34,065 nt of DNA from Bacteroidales bacterium UBA1173 (GTDB taxonomy: Bacteria; Bacteroidota; Bacteroidia; Bacteroidales; F082): NCBI GenBank assembly GCA_002311655.1, contig DBYZ01000002.1, positions 1-34,065 of the forward strand, given 5' to 3'. The translations under genes were made by a program, and so were the position numbers. The stretch's first letter is position 1. Each line of letters starts with the position of its first letter. Positions 16,614 to 24,461 of the stretch are shown here, piece by piece. The notes below the pieces were generated by a model, which worked only from the letters and a program-made list of their open reading frames with translations, was not told the origin of the DNA and made no database searches.

Positions 16614-17824
16614 TCGTCTTCTTTTTTACCGTTTGTTTGAAGTTTTGCTCTTGTGAAAGGCTTGTTCCTGTCAAAGAGATATCTAAAAGTGATGTGAGTT
16701 TTGTAATGGCTTGCGCCTACTTTATCTATCATCTTTAACATTGGAGGGTTGAAATCACCTATCCAATTGATTTGCAACTCTTTATATTTAAATCTCTTTT
16801 TAATGGCTTGGTTTTCAAGTGAACATACAAGACCTGATTCAAGTCCTTTTTTGCGATGTTCGGGCACTATGCCAAAAACAAGAGATATTGCACGGTCGCA
16901 AATTCTTGAAATCTTTATTCTCCAGAAAATACGTAACTTATTGAACCCTTTGTCGTTGCCATTTAATCCCTTATAAATCTGATTAAGGTCGATCATCATG
17001 AGGAAGAAGCCGACGGGTTCGCCTTTATAATAGGCGAAGTGCATCAGTCGAGGGTCGATGATAGGTTTGAGGCTGTTGAGAAGCCCCAGTGCATGCTGGC
17101 GTGTCAGTTTCGCAGCTCCTGGTATGGAACCCCAAGATTTGTTATATATTGTCAGGAAATCATCGGCATAGCGGTCAATTTTACGTTTGTCGAGGATTTC
17201 AAAAGTATAATCAGGGTTTTCGTATATTCGTTTGGCTTTTTCGTGCAGAATAGGGTCGAAGCCGCCAGGGATGAGGTTGCGGCGGAATGTAAACTGTTTG
17301 AAATAGTCCTTAAATCCATAGTTTTCAAAGAGTTGCTGATAATATGGATAGTTGTAAGGCATATTATAAACAGGGTCGGTAAAACCTTCCACAAGGCATC
17401 CCCAGAAATAGTCGCGATCACCAAAGTTTACTGGACCATCCATGGCTTCATATCCGCGTTCTTCAAGCCATTTTTTTGCAGCATCGAAGAGAATGTTAGC
17501 GGCCTTTTGGTCGTTTATGCAGTCGAAGAAGCCGCATCCGCCTGTTTTTTGGCCGTTTTCCTCGTGTTCATAGACTTTGGAGGTCTTTTCGTCGTAAAAC
17601 ACTGCTATTCTTCCAACAGTCTTGCAGTTGTCGTCAGTCAGATAGTATCTGGTAGCGTCACCATGGCGGAAAAGCTTGTTCTGATCCTTGTCGAAGACCT
17701 TTTCCACTTCGCGGTCAAGCGGTCTGACATAATGGTTGTCGTTTTTATATAATTTTGACGGAAATGCAAGCCATTGCTTGATTTCTCGTTTGGTCAATAC
17801 TTCGTGCAGCGTGTATTCTGACAT
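16610..17824 (-). CDS. GNAT-like (YghO-type) putative N-acyltransferase
   Basis: This 404-aa cytosolic-looking protein has no signal peptide or membrane helix. The C-terminal half carries GNAT-like features: GEPVGFFLMMIDLN, then FGIVPEHRKKGLESGLV, where the R/K-x-x-G-loop resembles the acetyl-CoA pyrophosphate loop. The N-terminal half (GRIAVFYDEKT, then CGFFDCINDQKAANILFDAA) looks like a second, degenerate GNAT fold. Proteins of this kind are widespread in Bacteroidota and annotated only as hypothetical or YghO-like; the acceptor is unknown. It is the first gene of the operon with lolD, the TPR gene and the desulfidase, and has a promoter in the gap shared with nth. Confidence 0.7.
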   Translation of the reverse strand: MSEYTLHEVLTKREIKQWLAFPSKLYKNDNHYVRPLDREVEKVFDKDQNKLFRHGDATRYYLTDDNCKTVGRIAVFYDEKTSKVYEHEENGQKTGGCGFFDCINDQKAANILFDAAKKWLEERGYEAMDGPVNFGDRDYFWGCLVEGFTDPVYNMPYNYPYYQQLFENYGFKDYFKQFTFRRNLIPGGFDPILHEKAKRIYENPDYTFEILDKRKIDRYADDFLTIYNKSWGSIPGAAKLTRQHALGLLNSLKPIIDPRLMHFAYYKGEPVGFFLMMIDLNQIYKGLNGNDKGFNKLRIFWRIKISRICDRAISLVFGIVPEHRKKGLESGLVCSLENQAIKKRFKYKELQINWIGDFNPPMLKMIDKVGASHYKTHITFRYLFDRNKPFTRAKLQTNGKKEDE

Positions 17825-17847
17825 TCAATTCTTTTTTACACAAATAA

Positions 17848-17879
17848 TTTGCAAAAATAACAAAAAATATGTAATTTTG
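17848..17879 (+). promoter_or_regulatory. nth promoter
   Basis: TTTG (17848-17851), 20 nt of spacing, then TAATTTTG (17872-17879) is a textbook Bacteroidota promoter, 18 nt upstream of the nth ATG. Confidence 0.65.
17852..17859 (-). promoter_or_regulatory. -7 element for the GNAT-lolD-TPR-cyuA operon
   Basis: TATTTTTG on the minus strand directly abuts the -33 TTTG of the divergent nth promoter. RNA polymerase could hardly occupy both at once. It lies 27 nt before the ATG at 17824. Confidence 0.5.
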
Positions 17880-17897
17880 TTGTGAAAATTTAAAAAA

Positions 17898-18557
17898 ATG
17901 AAAAAGATTGATATTCAAGAGAAATACGCTAAGTTTATAGATTATTTTGAGAAGACAATGCCTGTCGCTGAGTCTGAATTGAAGTTTTTAAATCCGTATC
18001 AGCTTGTTGTAGCCGTTATTCTTTCTGCGCAATGCACCGACAAACGAGTGAATATGACAACTCCGGCGTTTTTTGAGCGTTTTCCAGATGCTAAATCGTT
18101 GTCTGAGGCTACTCAAGATGAAGTGTATCAATTGATTAAGTCTATTTCATATCCTAATAACAAGGCCAAGAACCTGATTGGTATGGCTAAGGGTTTGATG
18201 GCTGATTTTGATGGCGTTGTGCCACATAACATTGATGATTTGCAGAAACTGCCTGGAGTAGGGCGAAAGACTGCAAATGTTGTTGTCGCAGTGGCTTTCG
18301 ATAAGCCTGCAATGCCTGTCGATACTCATGTTTTCAGAGTTTCGGCAAGAATAGGTCTGAGCAAAAACGCAAAGACACCGTTTGATACTGAAATGCAGCT
18401 AGTGGAACATATTCCGCAGAATGTTCTGTCGAAAGCTCATCATTGGCTGATTTTGCACGGCAGATATGTGTGTTTGGCGCGAAAGCCTAAGTGTGAAGAA
18501 TGCGGTATAAAAGAAATTTGCGATTTTTATCAAAAAAACAGCAAAAAAGTTTGTTGA
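17898..18557 (+). CDS. nth: endonuclease III (base-excision repair DNA glycosylase/AP lyase)
   Basis: This 219-aa protein is full length for the family. The helix-hairpin-helix LPGVGRKTANVV contains catalytic Lys 124, and the catalytic Asp 142 lies in VDTHVFR. The C-terminal [4Fe-4S] cluster loop is complete: Cys 192, 199, 202 and 208 with spacing C-x6-C-x2-C-x5-C. It removes oxidised pyrimidines from DNA and cleaves the abasic site. It has its own promoter. Its last codons overlap the -33 region of the recA promoter, placing two DNA-repair genes in succession. Confidence 0.96.
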   Translation: MKKIDIQEKYAKFIDYFEKTMPVAESELKFLNPYQLVVAVILSAQCTDKRVNMTTPAFFERFPDAKSLSEATQDEVYQLIKSISYPNNKAKNLIGMAKGLMADFDGVVPHNIDDLQKLPGVGRKTANVVVAVAFDKPAMPVDTHVFRVSARIGLSKNAKTPFDTEMQLVEHIPQNVLSKAHHWLILHGRYVCLARKPKCEECGIKEICDFYQKNSKKVC

Positions 18558-18579
18558 TGTAAAAAAATGTTTATATTTG
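18550..18579 (+). promoter_or_regulatory. recA promoter
   Basis: TTTG (18550-18553), 18 nt of spacing, then TATATTTG (18572-18579). The -33 part lies inside the end of nth. The leader to the recA ATG is about 95 nt. I do not recognise a LexA-type operator in it. Confidence 0.6.
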
Positions 18580-18680
18580 TAGCGTTACAGTTTGATTAAA
18601 AACTCGTCAAAATTGGGCTGTGGCATTTGTGAAAAGTAATTATTATTTTGTTAACTTATTGATTTAAAACTACTTAGAAA

Positions 18681-19715
18681 ATGGCAAAGAATATCGAGGA
18701 AGATGTCGAGAAAGTGAGACAGGAGAAACTAAAGGCTTTGGAAGCCACATTGGGAAACATTGAAAAATCATTCGGAAAAGGCAGTATAATGCGTCTTGGT
18801 GACAATCATCAGGAGAAAATTGATTCAATATCAACTGGTTCTATAGGTTTGGATTATGCTTTGGGCATTGGTGGTATGCCGCGCGGAAGGATTATTGAGG
18901 TTTACGGACCTGAGAGTTCGGGAAAGACCACATTGGCGTTGCATGTCATCGCTGAGGCTCAGAAACAGGGCGGAATCGGGGCTTTTATAGACGCTGAGCA
19001 TGCTTTTGACCGTTTTTATGCCAAGAAACTTGGTGTTGACATAGAAAACTTGTTGGTTTCACAGCCTGACAATGGAGAACAGGCTTTAGAAATCGCTGAA
19101 AACCTTATCCGTTCAGGCGCTATCGATGTGATAGTTATTGACTCTGTTGCAGCTTTGACGCCAAAGAGTGAGATCGAAGGTGAGATGGGCGACAGCAAGA
19201 TGGGTCTGCAGGCCCGGTTGATGTCGCAGGCGATGCGTAAACTTACCGCTTCAATCAGCAAAACATCGACAGTGTGTATATTTATCAACCAGTTGCGCGA
19301 GAAAATCGGCGTGATGTTTGGTAATCCGGAGACAACAACAGGTGGAAATGCTTTGAAATTCTATAGTTCAGTACGTCTTGACATACGTAAGGTGAGTCAG
19401 ATTAAGGACGGAGAGAATATCATGGGTAACCGTGTGAAAGTGAAGGTGGTGAAGAACAAGGTGGCACCTCCGTTTAAGAAAGCCGAGTTTGATATCCTTT
19501 ATGGCGAGGGAATCTCACGCATTGGCGAGATTATCGACATCGGAGTGGAACTAAACATCATCAAGAAGAGCGGTTCGTGGTTTAGCTACAACGAAACGAA
19601 ACTCGGACAGGGTAGGGACGCATTGAAGAAACTGCTTGAAGAGAATCCGGAGTTGTGCGATGAGTTGACTCAGAAGATCAACGAAGCTCTGAAAGAGACA
19701 GATCAAGACCTTTAA
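18681..19715 (+). CDS. recA: recombinase RecA
   Basis: This 344-aa protein is unmistakable RecA: Walker A GPESSGKT (76-83), Walker B VIVIDSVAALTP, the L1/L2 DNA-binding loop regions (EGEMGDSKMGLQARLMSQ and FGNPETTTGGNALKFYSS) and a short acidic C-terminus. It forms filaments on single-stranded DNA for homologous recombination and promotes self-cleavage of LexA-type repressors where present. It is preceded by a long AT-rich leader and followed after 21 nt by a TPR lipoprotein gene that is probably read from the same transcript. Confidence 0.98.
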   Translation: MAKNIEEDVEKVRQEKLKALEATLGNIEKSFGKGSIMRLGDNHQEKIDSISTGSIGLDYALGIGGMPRGRIIEVYGPESSGKTTLALHVIAEAQKQGGIGAFIDAEHAFDRFYAKKLGVDIENLLVSQPDNGEQALEIAENLIRSGAIDVIVIDSVAALTPKSEIEGEMGDSKMGLQARLMSQAMRKLTASISKTSTVCIFINQLREKIGVMFGNPETTTGGNALKFYSSVRLDIRKVSQIKDGENIMGNRVKVKVVKNKVAPPFKKAEFDILYGEGISRIGEIIDIGVELNIIKKSGSWFSYNETKLGQGRDALKKLLEENPELCDELTQKINEALKETDQDL

Positions 19716-19736
19716 TATATTGAATATCAAACACTA

Positions 19737-20732
19737 ATGAAGAGAGTTTTTCTGGTATTGGCTTGCGCTCTGATGATTGCGAGCTGCACTGAAAATGTAA
19801 ATAAAGATAATAAGCAATCTCAAGATAATCAGCAGATTGCGACAGATAACGTCAATGTTGTTGCTGATTCTTTGGATGTAAACAGTTATATCAACCGCGC
19901 TAGATGGTATTTGGCAAATCAGCAGGTTGGGAATGCCATTCGTGACATCAACAACGCATTGTCAATTGACGGTAAAAATGTTGACGCATTGCTGGTTTTA
20001 GCTGACATTTACTATGCTTTGGGAGATCAGGACAATATTTTGTTGACGTTGAATAAAGCCACTGAGATAGCACCTTTGGATTCCAGACCTATTGTTAAAT
20101 TGTCGGAGTTGAGTTTCCTTCAGGGAAATAGCAATATGGCGAATGCATATCTTGATAAGGCATTGGAACTCAATAGTATAAATCCTCAGGCGTATTATAT
20201 GCGCGGCATCATCTGCATGTCGAAAAATGATACAGTCCAAGCTTTGAAACAGTTCATGAAGGCAAGAAGCCAAGATGATACATTTATTGATCCTGTTCTG
20301 CAGATAGCCAGCATTTATTCGGCTCAACGCAATCCAATGGCTCTTGATTTCTATGCATTGGCTCTTCAGATGGAACCTGATAATCTTGGGACTTATTATG
20401 ATTTGGCAATGTTTATGCAGGATAATGGTAATCCTGAGAAAGCACTTGAGATTTACGACACTTTGGATGCAAGGATGCCAGGAAACTATCAGGTGTTGTT
20501 CAACAAAGGTTATGTGAATTTGGTTTATCTCCTTAATTATGACAAAGCTATCGAAGAATTTGATAAAGCGTTGGAAATCAATCCAAAATCTGTTGATGCT
20601 TTATTGAATGAGGGTGTTGCTTACGAACAAAAGGGGAACTATAAGAAAGCTAAAAGCATCTATCTCCAGATATTAAAGGATAATCCTAATTATCAGCTGG
20701 CGATAGATGCTTTACACCGAATGGGTGAGTAG
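19737..20732 (+). CDS. TPR-repeat lipoprotein
   Basis: This 331-aa protein has a type II signal peptide: MKRVFLVLACALMIASC with lipobox IASC, Cys at about 17. An Asn/Gln/Asp-rich spacer follows, then about eight TPR units from residue about 50 to the end. Examples are NAIRDINNALSIDGKNVDAL, KALEIYDTLDARMPGNYQVL and KAIEEFDKALEINPKSVDAL. It is probably an envelope-anchored protein-interaction scaffold; the partner is unknown. It lies 21 nt downstream of recA with no separate promoter visible. Its stop is 2 bp from the stop of the convergent phosphoglucomutase gene. Confidence 0.85.
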   Translation: MKRVFLVLACALMIASCTENVNKDNKQSQDNQQIATDNVNVVADSLDVNSYINRARWYLANQQVGNAIRDINNALSIDGKNVDALLVLADIYYALGDQDNILLTLNKATEIAPLDSRPIVKLSELSFLQGNSNMANAYLDKALELNSINPQAYYMRGIICMSKNDTVQALKQFMKARSQDDTFIDPVLQIASIYSAQRNPMALDFYALALQMEPDNLGTYYDLAMFMQDNGNPEKALEIYDTLDARMPGNYQVLFNKGYVNLVYLLNYDKAIEEFDKALEINPKSVDALLNEGVAYEQKGNYKKAKSIYLQILKDNPNYQLAIDALHRMGE

Positions 20733-20734
20733 AA

Positions 20735-22471
20735 TCAACTATTTACAAACAGTTGGGCGAGTTCTTCGAGGTTTTCATCGAGTTCTTGCTCAACACCGCT
20801 TAACTCGTTGATGCTTTCAAGAGGCTCGTTCATGCTAAAGTAGAACTTGATCTTAGGCTCTGTGCCTGAAGGTCTCACGCTGATTTTAATGTCATCTTCG
20901 GTGAAGAATTGTAGCACGTCTGACTTCGGTAGGTTGATAACAGTGTCTACTCCGAAGTTGAGGTCTTTGCTGATTCCTAGTTTATAGTCTCTGATTTCTG
21001 TAATTCTCGAGCCAAGCAAGGTCTTCGGTGGATCTTGTCTGAAACCGAGCATCATCTGCTTGATTTCTTCGTTGCCGCTGATGCCTTTCTTTGTCAGAGA
21101 TACAAGTTTTTCGCGATAAACGCCGAATTCTGCGTATATGTCTTTGAGAACCTGGTACAACGTCTTTCCTTGTTCTGCAGCCCATGATGTGGCTTCAGCG
21201 AGCATGAAACATGTTATGATTGCATCTTTGTCGCGCACAAAGTCACCGACGAGGAATCCGTAACTCTCTTCGCCGCCGCAGATGAACTTCTCTTCAGGTT
21301 TGTTCAAAATCTTGTCGGCGATATATTTGAAACCGGTTAGCACGTCGTATGTCTTGACGTTGAATTTATTGGCTATCTTCAGCAGTAAGTCGCTGGTTAC
21401 TATGGTTTTAACAATAAACTCCTTGCCAGTCAGTTTGCCGAGTTCCTCCCAACGTGTGAGGATGTAGTAGGTGAGGATGCTGGCAGTCTGGTTGCCGTTG
21501 AGCAGTATGAAATCGCCTTTGTCGTCTTTCACTGCGAGTCCTACGCGGTCGGCATCAGGGTCGGTGGCAAGCACAATGTCTGCATTAATTGCCTTGGCTT
21601 TTTCAATAGCCATGTTCATTGCGGCCTTCTCCTCAGGGTTAGGTGACACCACTGTAGGGAAGTTGCCGTCTGTAACCATCTGTTCCTCAACAGGATAGAA
21701 GTTCTTGAATCCTGCTTTTGCAAACAGTTTTGGCATAATCTGACCGCCGGTTCCGTGAATTGGAGTGTATACAAACGACAGGTTTTTATGTTTTTTAATA
21801 AGTTTTGGTGACAATGAAAGGCTCATCACTTTGTCGAGATAAATTTCATCAAATTTATCGTCAAGCATTTCGATGAGTTTTGAATTGCCTTTGCGTTTCA
21901 CCATTGAGATATCGGTGATTTTCTGAACCTCAGCGATAATGTTTTTGTCATGTGGGGCAACAATTTGTCCGCCGTCTTCCCAATACACTTTGTATCCGTT
22001 GTATTCTTTCGGGTTGTGCGATGCAGTAACCACAATACCTGATTGGCACTTCAGTTCGCGAATGGCGAATGAAAGTTCTGGGGTTGGACGTAATGCACTG
22101 AATAAGAATACTTTAATACCGTTAGCGGACATAACATCAGCGGTAATCTTTGCGAATTCCTTGCTGTTGTTACGACAGTCGTAAGCTATTGCAATCTGTG
22201 GCTGTTTTAAGTCGGTAAATTTCATTTTTATGTAATTCGCCAAACCTTGTGTCGCCATTGCCACGGTGTAAATGTTCATGCGGTTCGTTCCAACGCCCAT
22301 GATGCCTCTTAAACCTCCGGTTCCGAATTCGAGAATGCGATAGAAACTTTCAGTCAGTTCGTTATGGTCATTGTCGATGAGATTTTGAACCTGTTTTCTC
22401 GTTTCCTCATCGTATTGGTCTGATAACCAAGACTTTGCTTTTGCAAGTATTTCTGGAGAAACGTTATCCAT
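20735..22471 (-). CDS. pgcA: phosphoglucomutase / phosphomannomutase (alpha-D-phosphohexomutase family)
   Basis: This 578-aa protein has all four family signatures: the phosphoserine loop TASHNPKEYNG (Ser 151), the Mg-binding DPDADR (304-309), the sugar-binding GGEESYG (399-405) and the phosphate-binding RPSGTEPK (533-540). It interconverts hexose 1- and 6-phosphates, linking central metabolism to nucleotide-sugar and polysaccharide synthesis. Length and the long C-terminal tail fit the PgcA/PGM2-like subgroup; the choice between glucose and mannose is not certain. It starts 11 nt after the DUF3078 gene and is probably read from the same promoter. Confidence 0.93.
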   Translation of the reverse strand: MDNVSPEILAKAKSWLSDQYDEETRKQVQNLIDNDHNELTESFYRILEFGTGGLRGIMGVGTNRMNIYTVAMATQGLANYIKMKFTDLKQPQIAIAYDCRNNSKEFAKITADVMSANGIKVFLFSALRPTPELSFAIRELKCQSGIVVTASHNPKEYNGYKVYWEDGGQIVAPHDKNIIAEVQKITDISMVKRKGNSKLIEMLDDKFDEIYLDKVMSLSLSPKLIKKHKNLSFVYTPIHGTGGQIMPKLFAKAGFKNFYPVEEQMVTDGNFPTVVSPNPEEKAAMNMAIEKAKAINADIVLATDPDADRVGLAVKDDKGDFILLNGNQTASILTYYILTRWEELGKLTGKEFIVKTIVTSDLLLKIANKFNVKTYDVLTGFKYIADKILNKPEEKFICGGEESYGFLVGDFVRDKDAIITCFMLAEATSWAAEQGKTLYQVLKDIYAEFGVYREKLVSLTKKGISGNEEIKQMMLGFRQDPPKTLLGSRITEIRDYKLGISKDLNFGVDTVINLPKSDVLQFFTEDDIKISVRPSGTEPKIKFYFSMNEPLESINELSGVEQELDENLEELAQLFVNS

Positions 22472-22482
22472 AATATAAGATT

Positions 22483-23490
22483 TTAGTTATTAATTTTTTT
22501 ATCCTTATTGTCAACTGCAAATTTATATAAAAAAGTAATACCAAGCGACTCTTTACATTGAAGAATTGGTTTTTGTCTGTCGTCAATCATAAATTTTACG
22601 TTGTCATCATAGATGAGGTGTACGTTGATAATCGTTGATATACTTTTACTTACGGTGAATTTTATGCCTGTTTCCCAGTCGACATCGATATTCCAACGGT
22701 TGGCGCGATTTACGTCCATGTAGTTGTTATAAAGGTTGAGAGTCGAGAAAATGCTGACATTATTCTTGAAATCCTGCTTGTATTTTATGAGAACATTGAA
22801 ACCAAGCTCGCCGAGGAATCTTTTTCCGGGAATCCATGTGCTGTCGTTGTCAACTATGTTCCAATATCCGGCTTCGACACCAAAGGAGCCTTTGTCGGCA
22901 AGATTCTGGTCGTTTACAAATGTGAATTTTCCTGCCGCAGGACTAAAGAATACGCTGACAATATTATGAATGTTGTATGTGTAACCTATTGATACTGTGA
23001 GATATGCTGGTGCAAAGAACTTTGAGATGGGGATGGAGTCGTTGGGATAAGAATAACCGTTTGTAAACTGTGTCTTCAACATCGCGATAGATGTAAAGGT
23101 GAGGTTTTTCTTGTTGTTATGTGTCATTGTCATCGACAATTCCATACGGTCTTCAGTTTTCTCCCATCTCTTGTCTTTCGGAAAACTCTGTGCACCATAG
23201 ATAAACAGACCCGTGGTGACGTAGTTGAACATGCTTCGGTTGTAGGTGTATTTGAAGTTTGCCGATGCCTTGCCGCTCATATTGCTTTCACCGCCCGCCG
23301 CCCAGTGAGTAATCGCTAACTGATTGAATGTCATGCCGATGCTGCCTTCAAATTTGTGCCATATCACGCGCTGTTTTGGGGCAATAGTATCCTCCGAAAA
23401 GCCTCTGTTCGTTAAAAATATAAACAATACGAACAGAATGCCTCTCGCTAACATACTGATACTCTTCAAATTAGCTTTGAATTCCGGCAT
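22483..23490 (-). CDS. DUF3078 outer-membrane beta-barrel-like protein
   Basis: This 335-aa protein has an N-terminal signal sequence (ARGILFVLFIFLTNRGFS). The mature part is rich in alternating strands with aromatic ends, and contains the DUF3078 hallmark FNQLAITHWAAGGESNMSGK near 55-75. It ends in an amphipathic strand (ITFLYKFAVDNKD). DUF3078 proteins are found in Bacteroidota and are thought to sit in the outer membrane; their function is unknown. An internal ATG at codon 13 would give a shorter signal peptide and cannot be excluded. The promoter lies in the 79-nt divergent gap, and pgcA follows after 11 nt. Confidence 0.8.
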   Translation of the reverse strand: MPEFKANLKSISMLARGILFVLFIFLTNRGFSEDTIAPKQRVIWHKFEGSIGMTFNQLAITHWAAGGESNMSGKASANFKYTYNRSMFNYVTTGLFIYGAQSFPKDKRWEKTEDRMELSMTMTHNNKKNLTFTSIAMLKTQFTNGYSYPNDSIPISKFFAPAYLTVSIGYTYNIHNIVSVFFSPAAGKFTFVNDQNLADKGSFGVEAGYWNIVDNDSTWIPGKRFLGELGFNVLIKYKQDFKNNVSIFSTLNLYNNYMDVNRANRWNIDVDWETGIKFTVSKSISTIINVHLIYDDNVKFMIDDRQKPILQCKESLGITFLYKFAVDNKDKKINN

Positions 23491-23526
23491 TTTAACAAAA
23501 AATCAATTGCACTCGTTTTCCGTGTG

Positions 23527-23559
23527 CAAAGTTATAAAATTATTAATTAAATTTGCAAA
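23527..23559 (-). promoter_or_regulatory. promoter of the DUF3078-pgcA unit
   Basis: On the minus strand TTTG (23559-23556), 21 nt of spacing, then TAACTTTG (23534-23527). It is interleaved with the divergent promoter for the DUF1963 gene: its -33 element overlaps the last bases of the other's -7 region. Confidence 0.6.
23548..23555 (+). promoter_or_regulatory. -7 element for the DUF1963 gene
   Basis: TAAATTTG, 14 nt before the ATG at 23570. It rules out use of upstream in-frame start codons, because the transcript would begin downstream of them. Confidence 0.55.
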
Positions 23560-23569
23560 AATTTATTGT

Positions 23570-24187
23570 ATGAAATCTATAAAAATTTCATTGGAAAAGT
23601 CGGAGAAAGACCTGTTTATGCAAAGTAAATGGTGGGGCAACCCCGATTTGCCTGAAAAATTTGATGTTCCCGACGATTTAACGTTCATTTGTCAGTTAAG
23701 ATGTGACGAGTTGGCGACTTATGATGAGGATAATCTGCTTCCGCATAAGGGAATGCTGTATTTTTTCGCTGCAATCGACTATTATTTCGGGCATTTTGAT
23801 TCATACTATCCCGTTGATTTTTATTGGAATAATGAAGATGTAAAGGTGTTTTATATAGAAGATATTGATAATCAGACGTTTGAGCAGGTGGTTTTTGTCG
23901 ATGACGATGACAAACCTGTTGCTATGAAAGAGCTGAAAATGACATTTTCAAGTGCTCCGGTGCTTTGTGACGGCAATAAAATGCTTGGTGAGCCTTATAA
24001 TCGTGAATGGGAAAATTGGGATGAACCGTATGATGATTGGATTGAGCTTTTGCAAGTCGATTCCGATGATTATGACGAATGTACTTTAAACTTTATGGAC
24101 TGGGGTATGTTACATTTTTTAGTAAATCCTAAAGATTTGAAAAACAAGGATTTCAATAAGGTTACTTCATGTATTTGTTCAACATAA
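23570..24187 (+). CDS. DUF1963 (YwqG-like) protein
   Basis: This is about 205 aa and acidic. The pattern SKWWGNPDLPEKFDVPDDL, then FICQLRCDELATYDEDNLLP, then KGMLYFFAAIDYY matches the DUF1963/YwqG family: a KxGG/W-type start, a conserved FICQL strand and the GxLxFF motif. The molecular function is unknown. In Bacillus, ywqG lies near a polymorphic-toxin operon, so a protective role has been considered for some relatives; nothing here tests that. The open frame runs 82 codons further upstream, but the promoter at 23548-23555 and the start of family similarity favour the ATG at 23570. A second small acidic gene follows after 7 nt. Confidence 0.78.
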   Translation: MKSIKISLEKSEKDLFMQSKWWGNPDLPEKFDVPDDLTFICQLRCDELATYDEDNLLPHKGMLYFFAAIDYYFGHFDSYYPVDFYWNNEDVKVFYIEDIDNQTFEQVVFVDDDDKPVAMKELKMTFSSAPVLCDGNKMLGEPYNREWENWDEPYDDWIELLQVDSDDYDECTLNFMDWGMLHFLVNPKDLKNKDFNKVTSCICST

Positions 24188-24194
24188 AAAAGAT

Positions 24195-24461
24195 ATGAAA
24201 AAAACGTTTTACGACGAATATGAGGAGCGGAATTTTGAAGTGGAAATTCCTGATGACTTATACAAAAAAGCGTACGAGGAAAACGATTTTGACGCTTTGT
24301 ATGAGGTGGGGATAATTCTGGAAACCGAAACCGAGATTTCGCTTGCTGTAGTTGCAGAAATCATGGAAGATGCATACGCTGATGGCGAAGGTAGTGAGGA
24401 CGCCTACGAATGGCTGCTCGATTACCGTCATCCTGATGGCGGATATGACGCTTGGTCTTAA
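24195..24461 (+). CDS. small acidic hypothetical protein
   Basis: This 88-aa protein is very rich in Asp and Glu, with mostly helical predicted character and no signal peptide. The middle (FDALYEVGIILETETEISLA) loosely resembles a Sel1/TPR-like helix pair, and the end DGGYDAWS is distinctive, but I do not recognise a family. It follows the DUF1963 gene by 7 nt, so the two are likely co-transcribed and may work together. Its stop codon shares a TTAA tetranucleotide with the stop of uvrA on the other strand. Confidence 0.65.
   Translation: MKKTFYDEYEERNFEVEIPDDLYKKAYEENDFDALYEVGIILETETEISLAVVAEIMEDAYADGEGSEDAYEWLLDYRHPDGGYDAWS

Noticed and set aside
17039..17752. 237-codon frame antisense to the GNAT-like gene
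   Set aside because: The opposite strand holds a well-supported coupled operon gene; the antisense product shows no family motifs and no promoter.
18580..18680. SOS (LexA) operator or riboswitch in the recA leader
   Set aside because: I looked for a palindromic LexA-type box and structured RNA and found only AT-rich sequence with no convincing match.
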